Below, in pieces: positions 27,860 to 37,752 of a DNA stretch of 64,000 bases; position 1 is the stretch's first letter; every line of letters begins with the position of its first letter. The position numbers were made by a program, and so were the translations under genes. Under the pieces are notes generated by a model. The model was not told the DNA's origin. It saw nothing but the letters and a program-made list of their open reading frames with translations, and searched no databases. The stretch is from Cyclobacterium marinum DSM 745 (GTDB taxonomy: Bacteria > Bacteroidota > Bacteroidia > Cytophagales > Cyclobacteriaceae). The stretch covers positions 4,136,001 through 4,200,000 of the forward strand of contig NC_015914.1 in NCBI RefSeq assembly GCF_000222485.1. The letters run 5' to 3'.

Positions 27860-29335
27860 ATGCATACTAGAATTATACTACCGGTAAGTCGAATCGGCTC
27901 TTTATTTTTTTTATTAATTGCAGGTTCAATTTTAAGTTGTACAAGTAAGGGCTCTGAAGAAAAAGAGCAGAAGGAACCAAGCCCACCCAACATTGTAATA
28001 ATTTTCACTGATGATCAAGGATATGAAGATGTAGGGGTTTTTGGTGCGAAGGATATTCGAACGCCCAACTTGGACCGAATGGCCAATAACGGTGTGCAGT
28101 TTACCAATTTTCATGTAGCCAATGCCGTTTGTTCTGCCTCAAGGGCATCGATTCTTACAGGGTGTTACTCTAATCGATTGGGTATTTTTGGTGCACTTTC
28201 TGATCGCAGTAAGCATGGCTTATCTCCAGAGGAGACGACCATTGCTGAGATGCTGAAACCCAAGGGATACGCTACCGGGATAGTCGGAAAATGGCACCTG
28301 GGGCACCTTGAACCATTTTTGCCAACCAAACAAGGCTTTGATGAGTTTTTTGGGCTTCCTTATTCAAATGATATGTGGCCTTACCACCCTGAAAGACCAG
28401 ATGATTACCCTCCACTACCCTTGTATCAAAATGAAACAATTATAGATACATTGACTGAGCAGAGCATGTTGACAACCTGGTATACAGAAAAGGCTGTTGA
28501 TTTTATTGACAGGAATAGCCACCAACCATTTTTTCTTTATTTGGCTCACAATATGCCCCATGTACCTTTATTTGTGTCTGATAAATTTAAAGGGAAATCT
28601 GAGGCAGGAATTTATGGAGATGTAATCATGGAAATTGATTGGTCTGTGGGACAGGTAATGGAAGCATTAAAGAAAAATGGTCTGGAAGAAAACACCTTGG
28701 TCATCTTTACTTCAGATAATGGTCCTTGGCTTTCCTATGGAACTCATGCAGGGAGTACAGGTATTTTCAAAGAAGGTAAAGGCACCTCTTGGGAGGGAGG
28801 TATACGTGTTCCCGCCATTATGCAATGGAAGGGAAAAATTCCGAAAGGAGAAGTGCAAGAGAAAATGGCCATGACCATAGATCTATTGCCAACCATTGCC
28901 CATATTACAGGGGCTCCTTTACCTCAAAAAACTATTGATGGAAAAAATATCTGGCCTTTAATAAACATGGAAGAGGGCGCTGAATCACCACAGGAGGCCT
29001 ATTATATTTATTATAACAAAAACGAACTGCAAGCAGTTATCTCAGGTAAATGGAAGCTTTATTTTCCACATAGGTACCGTACGCTTCCGGAGGACTTTAT
29101 AAAACCTACCAATGGCATCCCTGTAAAATATGAGATGTTAACATTAGAAGAAATGGAGCTATATGATTTGGAGAATGATCCATCAGAGCAGTATAATGTT
29201 ATAATAGACCATGATGAGGTAGTAAAAAAGTTACAGGCTTTAGCTGAAAAAGCCCGGGAGGATATGGGAGACGCATTGCAAAAAAGAGTGGGGCGAAATG
29301 TTCGCTTAGCTAAAAAATATGATTCCTTTGAGTAA
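27860..29335 (+). CDS. Sulfatase (arylsulfatase-type) lipoprotein
   Basis: 491 residues with a lipoprotein signal (lipobox ILSC, C27). Metal ligands D51-D52 are in FTDDQGYEDVG. The formylglycine motif is CSASR (91-95), with Ala in place of the usual Pro. GKWHLGH follows, and the late metal-site Asp-Asn is in FTSDNGPW. The family removes sulfate esters from carbohydrates in the periplasm and needs a maturase to convert the Cys to formylglycine; none lies in the window. It differs clearly from the other two sulfatases here. It is probably a single transcription unit. Confidence 0.92.
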   Translation: MHTRIILPVSRIGSLFFLLIAGSILSCTSKGSEEKEQKEPSPPNIVIIFTDDQGYEDVGVFGAKDIRTPNLDRMANNGVQFTNFHVANAVCSASRASILTGCYSNRLGIFGALSDRSKHGLSPEETTIAEMLKPKGYATGIVGKWHLGHLEPFLPTKQGFDEFFGLPYSNDMWPYHPERPDDYPPLPLYQNETIIDTLTEQSMLTTWYTEKAVDFIDRNSHQPFFLYLAHNMPHVPLFVSDKFKGKSEAGIYGDVIMEIDWSVGQVMEALKKNGLEENTLVIFTSDNGPWLSYGTHAGSTGIFKEGKGTSWEGGIRVPAIMQWKGKIPKGEVQEKMAMTIDLLPTIAHITGAPLPQKTIDGKNIWPLINMEEGAESPQEAYYIYYNKNELQAVISGKWKLYFPHRYRTLPEDFIKPTNGIPVKYEMLTLEEMELYDLENDPSEQYNVIIDHDEVVKKLQALAEKAREDMGDALQKRVGRNVRLAKKYDSFE

Positions 29336-29472
29336 AAAGTTTTTAATTGATTCTCAATTCTGAGTGGCAATGATAGGTGTAGACTGAATAACGGCATTGG
29401 CTTTTCATTTTAGGCATAGACCTTGCGGTCAGGAAGCTGGAATTTTGTTGAATCGTATAAAAATTAAGGTTT

Positions 29473-30891
29473 ATGAATGCAAATGCAGATTACAGTTTAT
29501 TTGATGATGTAAATAAAGTAGTGGACCATGCAGCCAGCCATATGGACATTCATCCCGGCTTGCTGGAGCAAATTAAATTATGCAATAGCATTTATAAATT
29601 TAATTTTCCCCTAAGAAATGGTGATGGGACCTACCAAGTGATAGAAGGGTATAGGGTTCAACATTCCCACCATAAGTTGCCTGTGAAAGGTGGTATTCGA
29701 TACAGTAGTTTTGTAAATGAGGAAGAGGTCAAAGGACTCGCAGCATTAATGACTTATAAATGCGCACTGGTGAATATTCCCTATGGTGGGGCCAAAGGGG
29801 GAGTAAGGATAGATCATAAAAAATATACACGGGACCAATTGGAAAAAATTACCAGAAGGTATACTTCTGAATTGATTAAAAAGAAGTTCATTGGTCCGGC
29901 CATAGATGTACCTGCCCCGGATTATGGCACAAGTAGTCAAGAGATGGCTTGGATAGTTGATACTTTTGAAGCCTTTAATCCTGAAGTTATTAATGCAAAA
30001 GGTTGTGTTACAGGGAAACCCCTCTCGCAGCATGGCATTGAAGGTAGGACTGAAGCCACAGGAATGGGGGTTTATATTGGGATTCGAGAGGCCGTGAGTG
30101 TCAAGGAGGATATGATCCAATTGGGTTTAAAAGTAGGCCTGAAGGGAAAGACAGTTGTTTTGCAGGGTTTAGGAAATGTAGGCTATTATTCCGCCAAATA
30201 CCTTGCAGAAGCAGGAGCTAAAATCATTGGTATTGCGGAGTATAATGGAGGGCTGTGGGATGAAAATGGTATAGATATCGAAGCAATTAAAGCCTATCAA
30301 TTAGAAAATAAAAGCTTTAAAGGCTATGAAAAAGGTGAATTTATTGAGAATGCCAATTCCTTGTTGACCAGACCTTGTGATATTTTGATCCCTGCTGCTT
30401 TGGAAAATCAAATTACTTCAGAAAATGCATCCGACATTCAGGCGAAACTTATTGCTGAGGCTGCAAATGGCCCTGTAACACAAGAGGCCAATACCATACT
30501 TCTTGAAAAGGGTATCATGATTATTCCTGATATGTACCTAAATGCCGGTGGGGTCACCGTGTCCTATTTTGAATGGTTGAAAAACCTATCCAGGGTTTCT
30601 TTCGGGAAATTGGAGAAAAGGTACGACATGAAAAAATATGATGAACTTCTGGAAGGAATTGAAAAGGCAACAGGCGATTCATTTAGCGATGAGCAAAGAA
30701 AGATAATAATTAAAGGGGCAAGTGAGAGGGATTTGGTAAACTCCGGGCTTGAAGAAACTATGGTAACCGCATACCACCATATGAACAGTGTACGAAAGGA
30801 AAAAGGGATTAAAGACCTGAGAACAGCAGGTTTTATTGTGGCGCTCGAAAGAATAGCCATCTCTTATACAGACTTAGGAATTTTCCCTTAA
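29473..30891 (+). CDS. Glu/Leu/Phe/Val dehydrogenase (glutamate dehydrogenase type)
   Basis: 472 residues. The N-terminal domain has the substrate Lys K72 (VKGGIRY), K96 (MTYKCALVNIPYGG) and the AKGG loop with K108. The motif DVPAPDYGT and the Rossmann motif LQGLGNVGYYSA follow. GKPLSQHGIEGRTEATG is typical of NAD-dependent glutamate dehydrogenases of this length. It interconverts glutamate and 2-oxoglutarate plus ammonia in the cytoplasm. It is slightly longer than the 410-430 residue form because of an extended C-terminal region. A strong terminator follows. Confidence 0.9.
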   Translation: MNANADYSLFDDVNKVVDHAASHMDIHPGLLEQIKLCNSIYKFNFPLRNGDGTYQVIEGYRVQHSHHKLPVKGGIRYSSFVNEEEVKGLAALMTYKCALVNIPYGGAKGGVRIDHKKYTRDQLEKITRRYTSELIKKKFIGPAIDVPAPDYGTSSQEMAWIVDTFEAFNPEVINAKGCVTGKPLSQHGIEGRTEATGMGVYIGIREAVSVKEDMIQLGLKVGLKGKTVVLQGLGNVGYYSAKYLAEAGAKIIGIAEYNGGLWDENGIDIEAIKAYQLENKSFKGYEKGEFIENANSLLTRPCDILIPAALENQITSENASDIQAKLIAEAANGPVTQEANTILLEKGIMIIPDMYLNAGGVTVSYFEWLKNLSRVSFGKLEKRYDMKKYDELLEGIEKATGDSFSDEQRKIIIKGASERDLVNSGLEETMVTAYHHMNSVRKEKGIKDLRTAGFIVALERIAISYTDLGIFP

Positions 30892-30906
30892 AATTTTTTT
30901 GGGGGA

Positions 30907-30955
30907 TTTTAAATAAAGGGGGCTCAGATTTTTTCCGGCCCCCGTTTATTTAAAA
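30907..30955 (+). terminator. Strong terminator after glutamate dehydrogenase
   Basis: A long inverted repeat (30907-30922 with 30939-30955) has a core of five G-C pairs flanked by A/T pairs and one bulged base. The loop is about 16 nt. Confidence 0.8.
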
Positions 30956-31029
30956 TAATAGTTTTTAAAGATTAGAAAGAATTTTTATCATCTGAAGGAA
31001 ATTTTATTGACAATCAATTGCTTTTCCTT

Positions 31030-31190
31030 GAACTCAAATATTGTATTTCTTGGGTTAAGCCTGGAATATGGTATTGACAATCTTAGGTGATGAAATCGCT
31101 TCAAAATCAGCCACTCCCTGTTGCAAACATAGTGTTGCTATGCTAAAATCTCCAAATACGACCCTTCCCCTAAACACAGGACAGGCTTCA
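31030..31190 (-). repeat. Diverged intergenic repeat, copy A
   Basis: Read on the minus strand, this gap shares ordered blocks with 56320-56480 on the plus strand: GCCTGTCCTGTGTT, then ATTTTAGCATAGCA, then CTGATTTTGA, each at similar spacing. No complete gene lies in it. The short plus-strand frame across it (31068-31307) runs into the DUF1080 gene and is not credible. It may be a relic of a mobile or regulatory element. Confidence 0.5.
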
Positions 31191-31218
31191 CCCTTGACTA
31201 TTGCCAGAACACGTAAAA

Positions 31219-32091
31219 TTACTGGTTGTTGGCAGCTTTCAATTGAGCCAATACTTCTTTTAATTTTTTATTATCGTTTTTATAAGGACTTAGGTCAAAG
31301 ATTTTAACAGTTTTAAAATCAATTGGATGACTTTCGCTTTGTAAGGAAATATAACCTTCAGAAATAAGTTGGCCATCTTTTTTGATTTCAGGGTTATGGT
31401 TGCTCACATTGCCACCTCCCATTTGAGGTTGTAAGTAAGTCAGCACAGTATCTCCCTCTATGATATGGTGAATTATAGAATCACCCAAAACCAGAAAGTC
31501 TGCTGTAACCCACTGTTCACCATGATAAGTTTTAGAGGAGGAGTTCACACAATGAGGCGTAAATAGTTCCCCTTCCATTACCACATTGGTTCCGGGTGTA
31601 CATAAGTTACTGGTGGTTCTTGGATTTTCGCCATCTCCTCCCAAAAGCTGCCCCTCTATGGAAATGGGAAAGTCTTGGTTTTTAAGCATTGTTTCGGGGT
31701 CTTGCCCGTGTAGCATTACTCCGGAATTTCTCAAGGCCCATCCTTCACCACCTGGGGCTTGTTCTCCCACAAATCTGTATTCTACCCTATACAGGTAATA
31801 AGAAAATGGCTCATCATAAAAGATATGTCCATATTGTTGGTCAAAGTCTTCGTATCCATCATACCTCACCTTGAGTAGGCCATCTTCCACAGTGAAAGTA
31901 TTTGCATAATTTTCGTCGAGGTCATGTTTGGCAATTTTAATACGCCAATTGTCCATGTCTTTGCCATTAAATAAAGTGCGCCACTCCTCTTCAATATTCA
32001 CAGGTTCACTTTTGTTGGACCCCGAACAGGATGCAAGTAATCCGACAAGAATAATTAGCAAGGGCAATACTTTCAGTAGGTGTGTTTTCAT
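31219..32091 (-). CDS. DUF1080 lipoprotein (3-keto-glycoside hydrolase-like), copy 1
   Basis: 290 residues from the ATG at 32091. The frame is open to 32169, but that start would overlap the upstream gene by 50 bp, and the signal (LLASC lipobox) begins at 32091. The DUF1080 concanavalin-like domain spans almost the whole mature protein: TLFNGKDMDNWR at the start and GYISLQSESHPIDFK near the end are hallmarks. Characterised Bacteroides members act on 3-keto-glycosides, cleaving the bond after oxidation of the sugar. The gene follows the DUF4221-like gene by 28 bp and probably shares its transcript. Confidence 0.88.
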   Translation of the reverse strand: MKTHLLKVLPLLIILVGLLASCSGSNKSEPVNIEEEWRTLFNGKDMDNWRIKIAKHDLDENYANTFTVEDGLLKVRYDGYEDFDQQYGHIFYDEPFSYYLYRVEYRFVGEQAPGGEGWALRNSGVMLHGQDPETMLKNQDFPISIEGQLLGGDGENPRTTSNLCTPGTNVVMEGELFTPHCVNSSSKTYHGEQWVTADFLVLGDSIIHHIIEGDTVLTYLQPQMGGGNVSNHNPEIKKDGQLISEGYISLQSESHPIDFKTVKIFDLSPYKNDNKKLKEVLAQLKAANNQ

Positions 32092-32119
32092 CAGGTTATC
32101 GGAGAATTTTGGTTTATTT

Positions 32120-33205
32120 TTAATGAGATGCCAATTGATATTTAAGCACTTGAGCTTGATTGTTGTCAATAGGTAGTGTCTTGGGGTTTATCAAACCATA
32201 GAATGCCTTATTTTCTTGCTCAAAGTTAAGCAGAAAAAGTAAATTAAAGGGAAGTTCAATGGGGGCTGACCACCCGGTTTCATAGTTGTAAATCTTTAAT
32301 TGCTTGCCTGGGATCTTTTGGCCGGGGCCTGGCTCTTTTAATAAGCCGTCTATATAAACCACGGCAAATCCATTTTTGAGCGCAAAAAGATTGGTGATTT
32401 CACCCTCAACTAATACAGACCCATCATTGCCAAGTGGGAGTTTCTGCCCTTTTACTTGTACAAAGTCTTCGGAATCTAATGGTATACTGTTGACCCATTC
32501 TCCATTATTTGACAAGTCATATTTGCTTATCAGGGGCTCTTTATTGAAAACAAAATATAGTGAATTGTCTGAAATACTAATCAACGCTGTCGGTGGTTCG
32601 AAGTGGAGGCTTTCTTGGTATTGGCTTTTGGGAGAAAGCTTAAGAAAGGGAGTAGCCACACCGGTGCTGGGATTTAGTTTTTCCAGTAAATAATTGTCTC
32701 TGTAATATCCTAATTCATAGGGGCTTTTATTGTTTCTTCCCGGGTGAAACAGCAATAATTCATCTTTATAAACATTAATTGCATTTTGATTTCTTTTGAG
32801 GTCCAGCGATCCATTGGGAAATGGCATGTTTGCTTTTTTTACCAAATTCAATTCTTCATCAAGTAAGCCAATTTCACCTTTTATAGATTTAGCTAGAATG
32901 TTTCCATTTTCTATTATTTTCAATCCATTGACATAATACAAGCCACTGTCACCGACTGTAGGGATAATTTTGTTAGCCAAAACATTTCCTAAACTGTCAA
33001 ATTTCAGGTATTCTCCTGATTGGTAATTGTATATTAAACCTGTATTGTGGGCATAAGTACCAGCATGAATATCACCCGAAAATGGAATATTTAGGGTGTC
33101 TAAAACCACCAATTCATATTGGCCACTGTTGCTTTGAAATAGGTTACATGAGCCGCTAAAAAGGGCAATAACTAAAATAGGAAATAGATAGGTTTTAATT
33201 TTCAT
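32120..33205 (-). CDS. DUF4221-like lipoprotein
   Basis: 361 residues from the ATG at 33205; an upstream in-frame ATG at 33223 would add 6 residues before the signal. The lipobox is SGSC. The sequence is rich in short beta strands with repeating aromatic-Asp turns, as in a beta-propeller, and resembles the Bacteroidota lipoprotein family DUF4221, whose role is unknown. It has no catalytic motif that I recognise. Its position directly upstream of the DUF1080 gene suggests a surface-binding or sensor role for the same substrate, which is inference. Confidence 0.6.
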   Translation of the reverse strand: MKIKTYLFPILVIALFSGSCNLFQSNSGQYELVVLDTLNIPFSGDIHAGTYAHNTGLIYNYQSGEYLKFDSLGNVLANKIIPTVGDSGLYYVNGLKIIENGNILAKSIKGEIGLLDEELNLVKKANMPFPNGSLDLKRNQNAINVYKDELLLFHPGRNNKSPYELGYYRDNYLLEKLNPSTGVATPFLKLSPKSQYQESLHFEPPTALISISDNSLYFVFNKEPLISKYDLSNNGEWVNSIPLDSEDFVQVKGQKLPLGNDGSVLVEGEITNLFALKNGFAVVYIDGLLKEPGPGQKIPGKQLKIYNYETGWSAPIELPFNLLFLLNFEQENKAFYGLINPKTLPIDNNQAQVLKYQLASH

Positions 33206-33314
33206 CCTGAAATTTAAGGGCAATTTTCAGCCTTTTCAAATTTTTTGTTTAAAGTAATTTTTAAAATTCATCAAAAATATAGACTTTACCTCTATCTTCA
33301 AATTTATGTTCCTA

Positions 33315-33346
33315 TTATAAGAGCCTTTCTGCTATCTTTAGCTTTG
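33315..33346 (+). promoter_or_regulatory. Candidate promoter for the 33394 oxidoreductase
   Basis: TAGCTTTG (33339-33346) matches the -7 consensus, with TTA at 33315-33317 at 21-bp spacing. The leader would be about 40 nt. Confidence 0.45.
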
Positions 33347-33393
33347 ATAATCAATATAAGTTTGATATTTGATCAATTAATTAACAATTAATA

Positions 33394-34806
33394 ATGAATA
33401 ACCAAAGAAGACGTTTTATTAAATCTAGTGCTTTGGGTGCTGCGGGTATATCTTTGATACCTTCTTTTGTCCTAGGAAATCAAACCGGGCATATTGCACC
33501 AAGTGAAAAAGTGAATCTGGCCTGCTGTGGAATCGGTCACAGGGGGGGAGAGGTTGTCAAATCTTTACATGCCACAGGTTTGGCAAATGTGGTGGCGCTC
33601 TGTGATGTAGACATGGGTGCCGAGCATACTGTAGAGGTAATGAAAATGTTTCCGGATGTGCCTAGATTTAAGGATTTTAGGGAGATGTTTGATAAGATGG
33701 GTAAAGATATAGAGGCTGTTTCGGTTGGAACGCCGGATTTTTCTCATTTCCCAATTACCATGTTGGCCATGTCTATGGGGATTCATGTTTATGTGGAAAA
33801 GCCCATGGCTAGGACTTTTAATGAAGTACAGCTGATGATGGATGGTGCCAAAAAGCACAATGTGGTTACTCAGATGGGTAATCAAGGTCACTCTGAAGCC
33901 AATTATTTTCAGTTTAAAGCATGGAAAGAAGCAGGGATAATCAAGGATGTAACAGCCATGACAGCTCATATGAATGGCCGCAGAAGATGGCACGGGTGGG
34001 ATCCTAAAATAATTTCATTCCCTCCTAAACAACCAATACCTACTACCATGGATTGGGATACATGGTTGGGAACTTCCCATCATCACGATTACCATGAGGA
34101 CCTGGTCAATGGTCAATGGAGATGTTGGTATGATTTCGGTATGGGTGCACTTGGAGATTGGGGCGCTCACATCATGGATACCGCACATGAGTTTTTGGAG
34201 TTGGGCTTGCCTGAAGAAATAGTGCCATTGAAACTGGAAGACCACAACACGTTCTTTTTTCCAATGGAAACCACATTGGCATTTAAATTCCCCAAGAGAG
34301 GTGATATGCCGGCCATGACCATTACCTGGTACGATGGGCAGAACAATATTCCTCCGGTTCCAGCGGGTTATGGAGTTTCTGAACTTGATCCAAATATTCC
34401 ACCTCCAAGTAATGGCCAATTGCAACCTGCAAAACTGAATCCTGGAAAAATTATATATGGTGGGGATCTTACCTTTAAAGGTGGATCACATGGCAGTACC
34501 CTTTCGATTATACCTGAGGAGAAGGCAAAAGACATGGCCGGCCAATTACCGGAAGTTCCGGAGAGTCCTTCCAATCACTTTGCCAATTTCTTAAAAGCTT
34601 GTAAAGGTGAAGAGAAAGCAAGGTCTTCTTTTGATATTGCAGGACCATTGAGTCAAGTGTTTTCTTTAGGAGTTCTGTCCCAAAGACTAGGTGCCAAATT
34701 GGAATTTGATAGAGAAACCAAGCAAGTAACCAATCATGCCTTGGCCAACGAGTTGTTGGCAGGTGTCCCTCCAAGGAAAGGCTGGGAAGAGTTTTATAAA
34801 TTGTAA
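33394..34806 (+). CDS. Gfo/Idh/MocA oxidoreductase, Tat-exported, copy 1
   Basis: 470 residues. A twin-arginine signal (QRRRFIK, then a hydrophobic stretch ending near residue 29) marks export of a folded, cofactor-loaded enzyme. The Rossmann motif is CCGIGHRGG, the catalytic-site Lys is in VEKPMAR, and GDWGAHIMD marks the C-terminal domain. The family oxidises sugar hydroxyls with NAD(P). An exported form must carry its nucleotide tightly bound, as in glucose-fructose oxidoreductase, or pass electrons on. It is divergent from the DUF4221/DUF1080 pair and next to a sulfatase, which fits a shared glycan substrate. Confidence 0.9.
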   Translation: MNNQRRRFIKSSALGAAGISLIPSFVLGNQTGHIAPSEKVNLACCGIGHRGGEVVKSLHATGLANVVALCDVDMGAEHTVEVMKMFPDVPRFKDFREMFDKMGKDIEAVSVGTPDFSHFPITMLAMSMGIHVYVEKPMARTFNEVQLMMDGAKKHNVVTQMGNQGHSEANYFQFKAWKEAGIIKDVTAMTAHMNGRRRWHGWDPKIISFPPKQPIPTTMDWDTWLGTSHHHDYHEDLVNGQWRCWYDFGMGALGDWGAHIMDTAHEFLELGLPEEIVPLKLEDHNTFFFPMETTLAFKFPKRGDMPAMTITWYDGQNNIPPVPAGYGVSELDPNIPPPSNGQLQPAKLNPGKIIYGGDLTFKGGSHGSTLSIIPEEKAKDMAGQLPEVPESPSNHFANFLKACKGEEKARSSFDIAGPLSQVFSLGVLSQRLGAKLEFDRETKQVTNHALANELLAGVPPRKGWEEFYKL

Positions 34807-34983
34807 AGCGTCTTCATTCGTAAAGGATTTTTATTAAAGAATTTTTTTAATTTGATTCTGATAAGAAAGCAATTTATTTGCTGCTTATCAGAATCATTTT
34901 CTTTTGTAAGTACAATAAGAAATCTTTAAGGGGAATTTCTATAGTATCGAGCCCAATTAATCTTTCAGTAAAATTTATTACAC

Positions 34984-36579
34984 ATGTCTAAGTTTTTTAA
35001 TCAAGTCAAAAAGAATATCGGAACACAGGGAGGCTACTCCTTTCTGTTATTTGGAATTGCCTCAATCCTTATTGTAATCTTGTTATTGGGATTTTCCAAT
35101 AGACATTCATCATTGGTTAAAAAACCAAACGTTGTGATCCTATTTGCAGATGATATGGGCTATGGAGATATTCAATCTTTAAACCCTTTGTCTAGGATCA
35201 AGACCCCGGCAATTGATGGTTTGGTAAAATCAGGGATTTCGTTTGAAAATGCGCATGCCAGTGCCTCCGTTTGTACACCTTCTAGGTATGGTTTGCTAAC
35301 GGGAAGGTATGCATTCAGAACGCCGGAAGCCGCAGGTGGGATTGGTGGTTTTACGCCTTCTGTTATTGAGAAAGAAAGGCTAACCTTAGCAAGTATTTTA
35401 AAAGATGCAGGCTATACCACCGCTATTACCGGTAAATGGCATTTGGGATTAAACTGGGCTACCAAGGATCAAAAAGTAGCACAAATAAATGCTTCTACAG
35501 GCTATTCCAATGTAGATTATTCTTTACCGGTAAAATCCGGTCCAAATGATTTTGGCTTTGATTATTCTTTTATCCATCCTGCTTCTTTGGATATTCCACC
35601 TTATGTTTTTCTTGAAAATGGTCAGGTGGTGGACCCCAATATTATCTTGACAACAGACATTTATCCCACCAGGAAAGAAAATACTGAATTTTCCTGGGAC
35701 AAAAAACACAGTGACGAGAGAGCTGTATATTGGGAAAAAGGTGTGTGGTGGAGGTTAGGAGAGATGTCTGCCTCCTTTAGGGTAGAAGATTGTTTGGAGA
35801 CCATTGTAGAACAAGCAGAAAAATTTATTGGGATACAAAGTGCCGAACAGCCCTTTTTACTTTATATGCCCTTGACCGGTCCGCATACCCCATGGCTTCC
35901 TTCTAATGAAAGCAAGGGCAAGTCAGGTGCCGGATTATATGGTGATTTTGTAATGGACATCGATCAGGTTGTCGCCAGAATTTCATCAAAACTGGAAGCT
36001 GAAGGTTTGTTGGACAATACCTTAATTATTTTTAGTAGCGATAATGGGGCTTACTGGCCTGCTGAGGAAATTCTTTTACATGGGCATGATTCCAATAAAG
36101 GGAGTAGGGGGCAAAAGGGAGATGTGTGGAATGGTGGCCATAGGGTTCCTTTGATAATTTCTTGGCCCAGTGGCATTAAAAAAAGTAATACTTATAAAGG
36201 CTTGGTTAGTTTAACAGATATTTATGCGACCTTGGTAAGTTTGACCGGGAAAAGAATACCTCCAGGGGAGGGCATAGATAGCAAGGATTTTGGGCCGGTA
36301 TTGGCTGGCGATATGTCTTTTACAACTCGTGAAAATATGGTGCATCATTCATCCGGAGGAATGTTTGCCATTAGAGAAGGTGATTGGAAATACATAGATG
36401 GGCTAGGTTCGGGAGGGTTTACTTACCCGTTTAAGATAAATCCTGAAGAGAATGGACCGGAAGGACAATTGTACCAATTGAATCAAGACCCCTTGGAAAC
36501 TACCAACTTATTTGAAGCTTTCCCGGAGAAAATTATTAGGATGAAAGAAAAATTGGAAGCATTAAAAAGGGCTAGATAG
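34984..36579 (+). CDS. Sulfatase (arylsulfatase-type), membrane-anchored or exported
   Basis: 531 residues. A hydrophobic segment (about 19-37) precedes the catalytic domain and may be an uncleaved anchor or an atypical signal. Metal ligands D56-D57 are in FADDMGYGD, the formylglycine motif is the canonical CTPSR (97-101), GKWHLG follows, and FSSDNGAYW supplies the late ligands. It removes sulfate esters, probably from a polysaccharide or glycoside in the periplasm. It lies 178 bp downstream of the oxidoreductase and may be cotranscribed. It is convergent with the FG-GAP gene with only 5 bp between them. Confidence 0.92.
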   Translation: MSKFFNQVKKNIGTQGGYSFLLFGIASILIVILLLGFSNRHSSLVKKPNVVILFADDMGYGDIQSLNPLSRIKTPAIDGLVKSGISFENAHASASVCTPSRYGLLTGRYAFRTPEAAGGIGGFTPSVIEKERLTLASILKDAGYTTAITGKWHLGLNWATKDQKVAQINASTGYSNVDYSLPVKSGPNDFGFDYSFIHPASLDIPPYVFLENGQVVDPNIILTTDIYPTRKENTEFSWDKKHSDERAVYWEKGVWWRLGEMSASFRVEDCLETIVEQAEKFIGIQSAEQPFLLYMPLTGPHTPWLPSNESKGKSGAGLYGDFVMDIDQVVARISSKLEAEGLLDNTLIIFSSDNGAYWPAEEILLHGHDSNKGSRGQKGDVWNGGHRVPLIISWPSGIKKSNTYKGLVSLTDIYATLVSLTGKRIPPGEGIDSKDFGPVLAGDMSFTTRENMVHHSSGGMFAIREGDWKYIDGLGSGGFTYPFKINPEENGPEGQLYQLNQDPLETTNLFEAFPEKIIRMKEKLEALKRAR

Positions 36580-36584
36580 TAAGG

Positions 36585-37751
36585 TTATTCAGGTACTTGT
36601 TCAAATACAAACACGCCCTTTTTATTGGCTACGATGATATCCATAAGCCCATGACCGAAAAAGTCTGCTACAGTTACTTGTACGCCAACTCCTGAATCCG
36701 TGTCTATGATATGCTTTAACCACTTATCTTGCTTACTTGGTTTAAACTCAAACCAAGCAAGGACAGGGGGGTTATTGCCTCCCGGGTCTTTCCCCATATG
36801 TGCATAATAGCGTTTCCCCGTCACTAGATCCAAATGTCCATCCTTGTTAATGTCCACCAATTCCAAGGCATGGGTTTGGGAAAAACTTTTATCAATTAAA
36901 TGTGTTTTCCACGCTCCTGTTTGGTCTTGTTCATGCCACCAAATACCAAGCTGATGGGCAGCAGAAGATAAGATTTCAGGTTTATGATCTCCATTAATAT
37001 CATGAGCATATAATTGAGCCGCTGGTTCTCCTAGAGTAGCGGGCTGAAATTCCCATAACTCTTCTGTGGGATCGTCAGGTGATTTCCACCAACCTTCGGT
37101 AATGATAAGGTCCTTGTTCCCATCCTGATCAATATCTCCCATGCCTAGACCATGAGAATAGCGGGCAGTGCCAGGACTATTTTTTTTACTAATTGTAAAC
37201 TTATCCCAGGTTAAATTATTTGGGGTTGAAGGAGCTCGGTACCAAACCATTTCACCGGTTTCCGGTATACTGCCTACCAAATCCTTTCTACCATCCTTGT
37301 CCACATCGTAAAAACCGGCAGACTCATTGCCTAAGGAAGGGCAAATGATGTGAATTTTCCATAAACCGGATTGGTTTTTAGGGTTTTCAAACCAATGAAC
37401 AGCCTCTCCTGGAAATCCTATCCTTACAAAGTCAACCCACCCATCCATGTTCACGTCCATGCCGTGACTAATAAATGCATTGCTATACCCTTTATCGTAT
37501 TCAAAAACTTTAGGTTCTTCCAACTCGTGGGGTTTCCATTTTGGAGCTTCAAACCAATAAGCTCCTGCCATAACATCCATCAAACCGTCCTGGTTTACAT
37601 CTCCAATGGCAGCGCCCTCAGCAAGAAATTGGGTACTCAGCACATGTTTTTTAAAAGTTACAGGTGAAGAGGATTGAGGAAAGGCTGAATTGATGCCTGA
37701 AAATAATGCTACAACTAAAGAAAATTTAAAGGCTTGAATTAACTGAGACAT
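36585..37751 (-). CDS. FG-GAP/VCBS repeat protein, exported
   Basis: 388 residues with a signal peptide (about 1-25). At least six Asp-rich loops of the D-x-(D/N)-x-D-G type recur every 45-60 residues (for example DVNQDGLMD, DVNMDGWVD, DVDKDGRKD, DIDQDGNKD, DINKDGHLD). These are calcium-binding loops of an integrin-like beta-propeller. It is probably a secreted binding or scaffold protein with no visible enzymatic motif. It starts one base after the PVC-type cytochrome gene ends, so the two are cotranscribed and probably act together. Confidence 0.88.
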   Translation of the reverse strand: MSQLIQAFKFSLVVALFSGINSAFPQSSSPVTFKKHVLSTQFLAEGAAIGDVNQDGLMDVMAGAYWFEAPKWKPHELEEPKVFEYDKGYSNAFISHGMDVNMDGWVDFVRIGFPGEAVHWFENPKNQSGLWKIHIICPSLGNESAGFYDVDKDGRKDLVGSIPETGEMVWYRAPSTPNNLTWDKFTISKKNSPGTARYSHGLGMGDIDQDGNKDLIITEGWWKSPDDPTEELWEFQPATLGEPAAQLYAHDINGDHKPEILSSAAHQLGIWWHEQDQTGAWKTHLIDKSFSQTHALELVDINKDGHLDLVTGKRYYAHMGKDPGGNNPPVLAWFEFKPSKQDKWLKHIIDTDSGVGVQVTVADFFGHGLMDIIVANKKGVFVFEQVPE

Positions 37752-37752
37752 T

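Noticed and set aside
31068-31307. Plus-strand frame across repeat copy A
   Set aside because: It ends inside the DUF1080 gene on the opposite strand, has no recognised motif, and coincides with a non-coding repeat.
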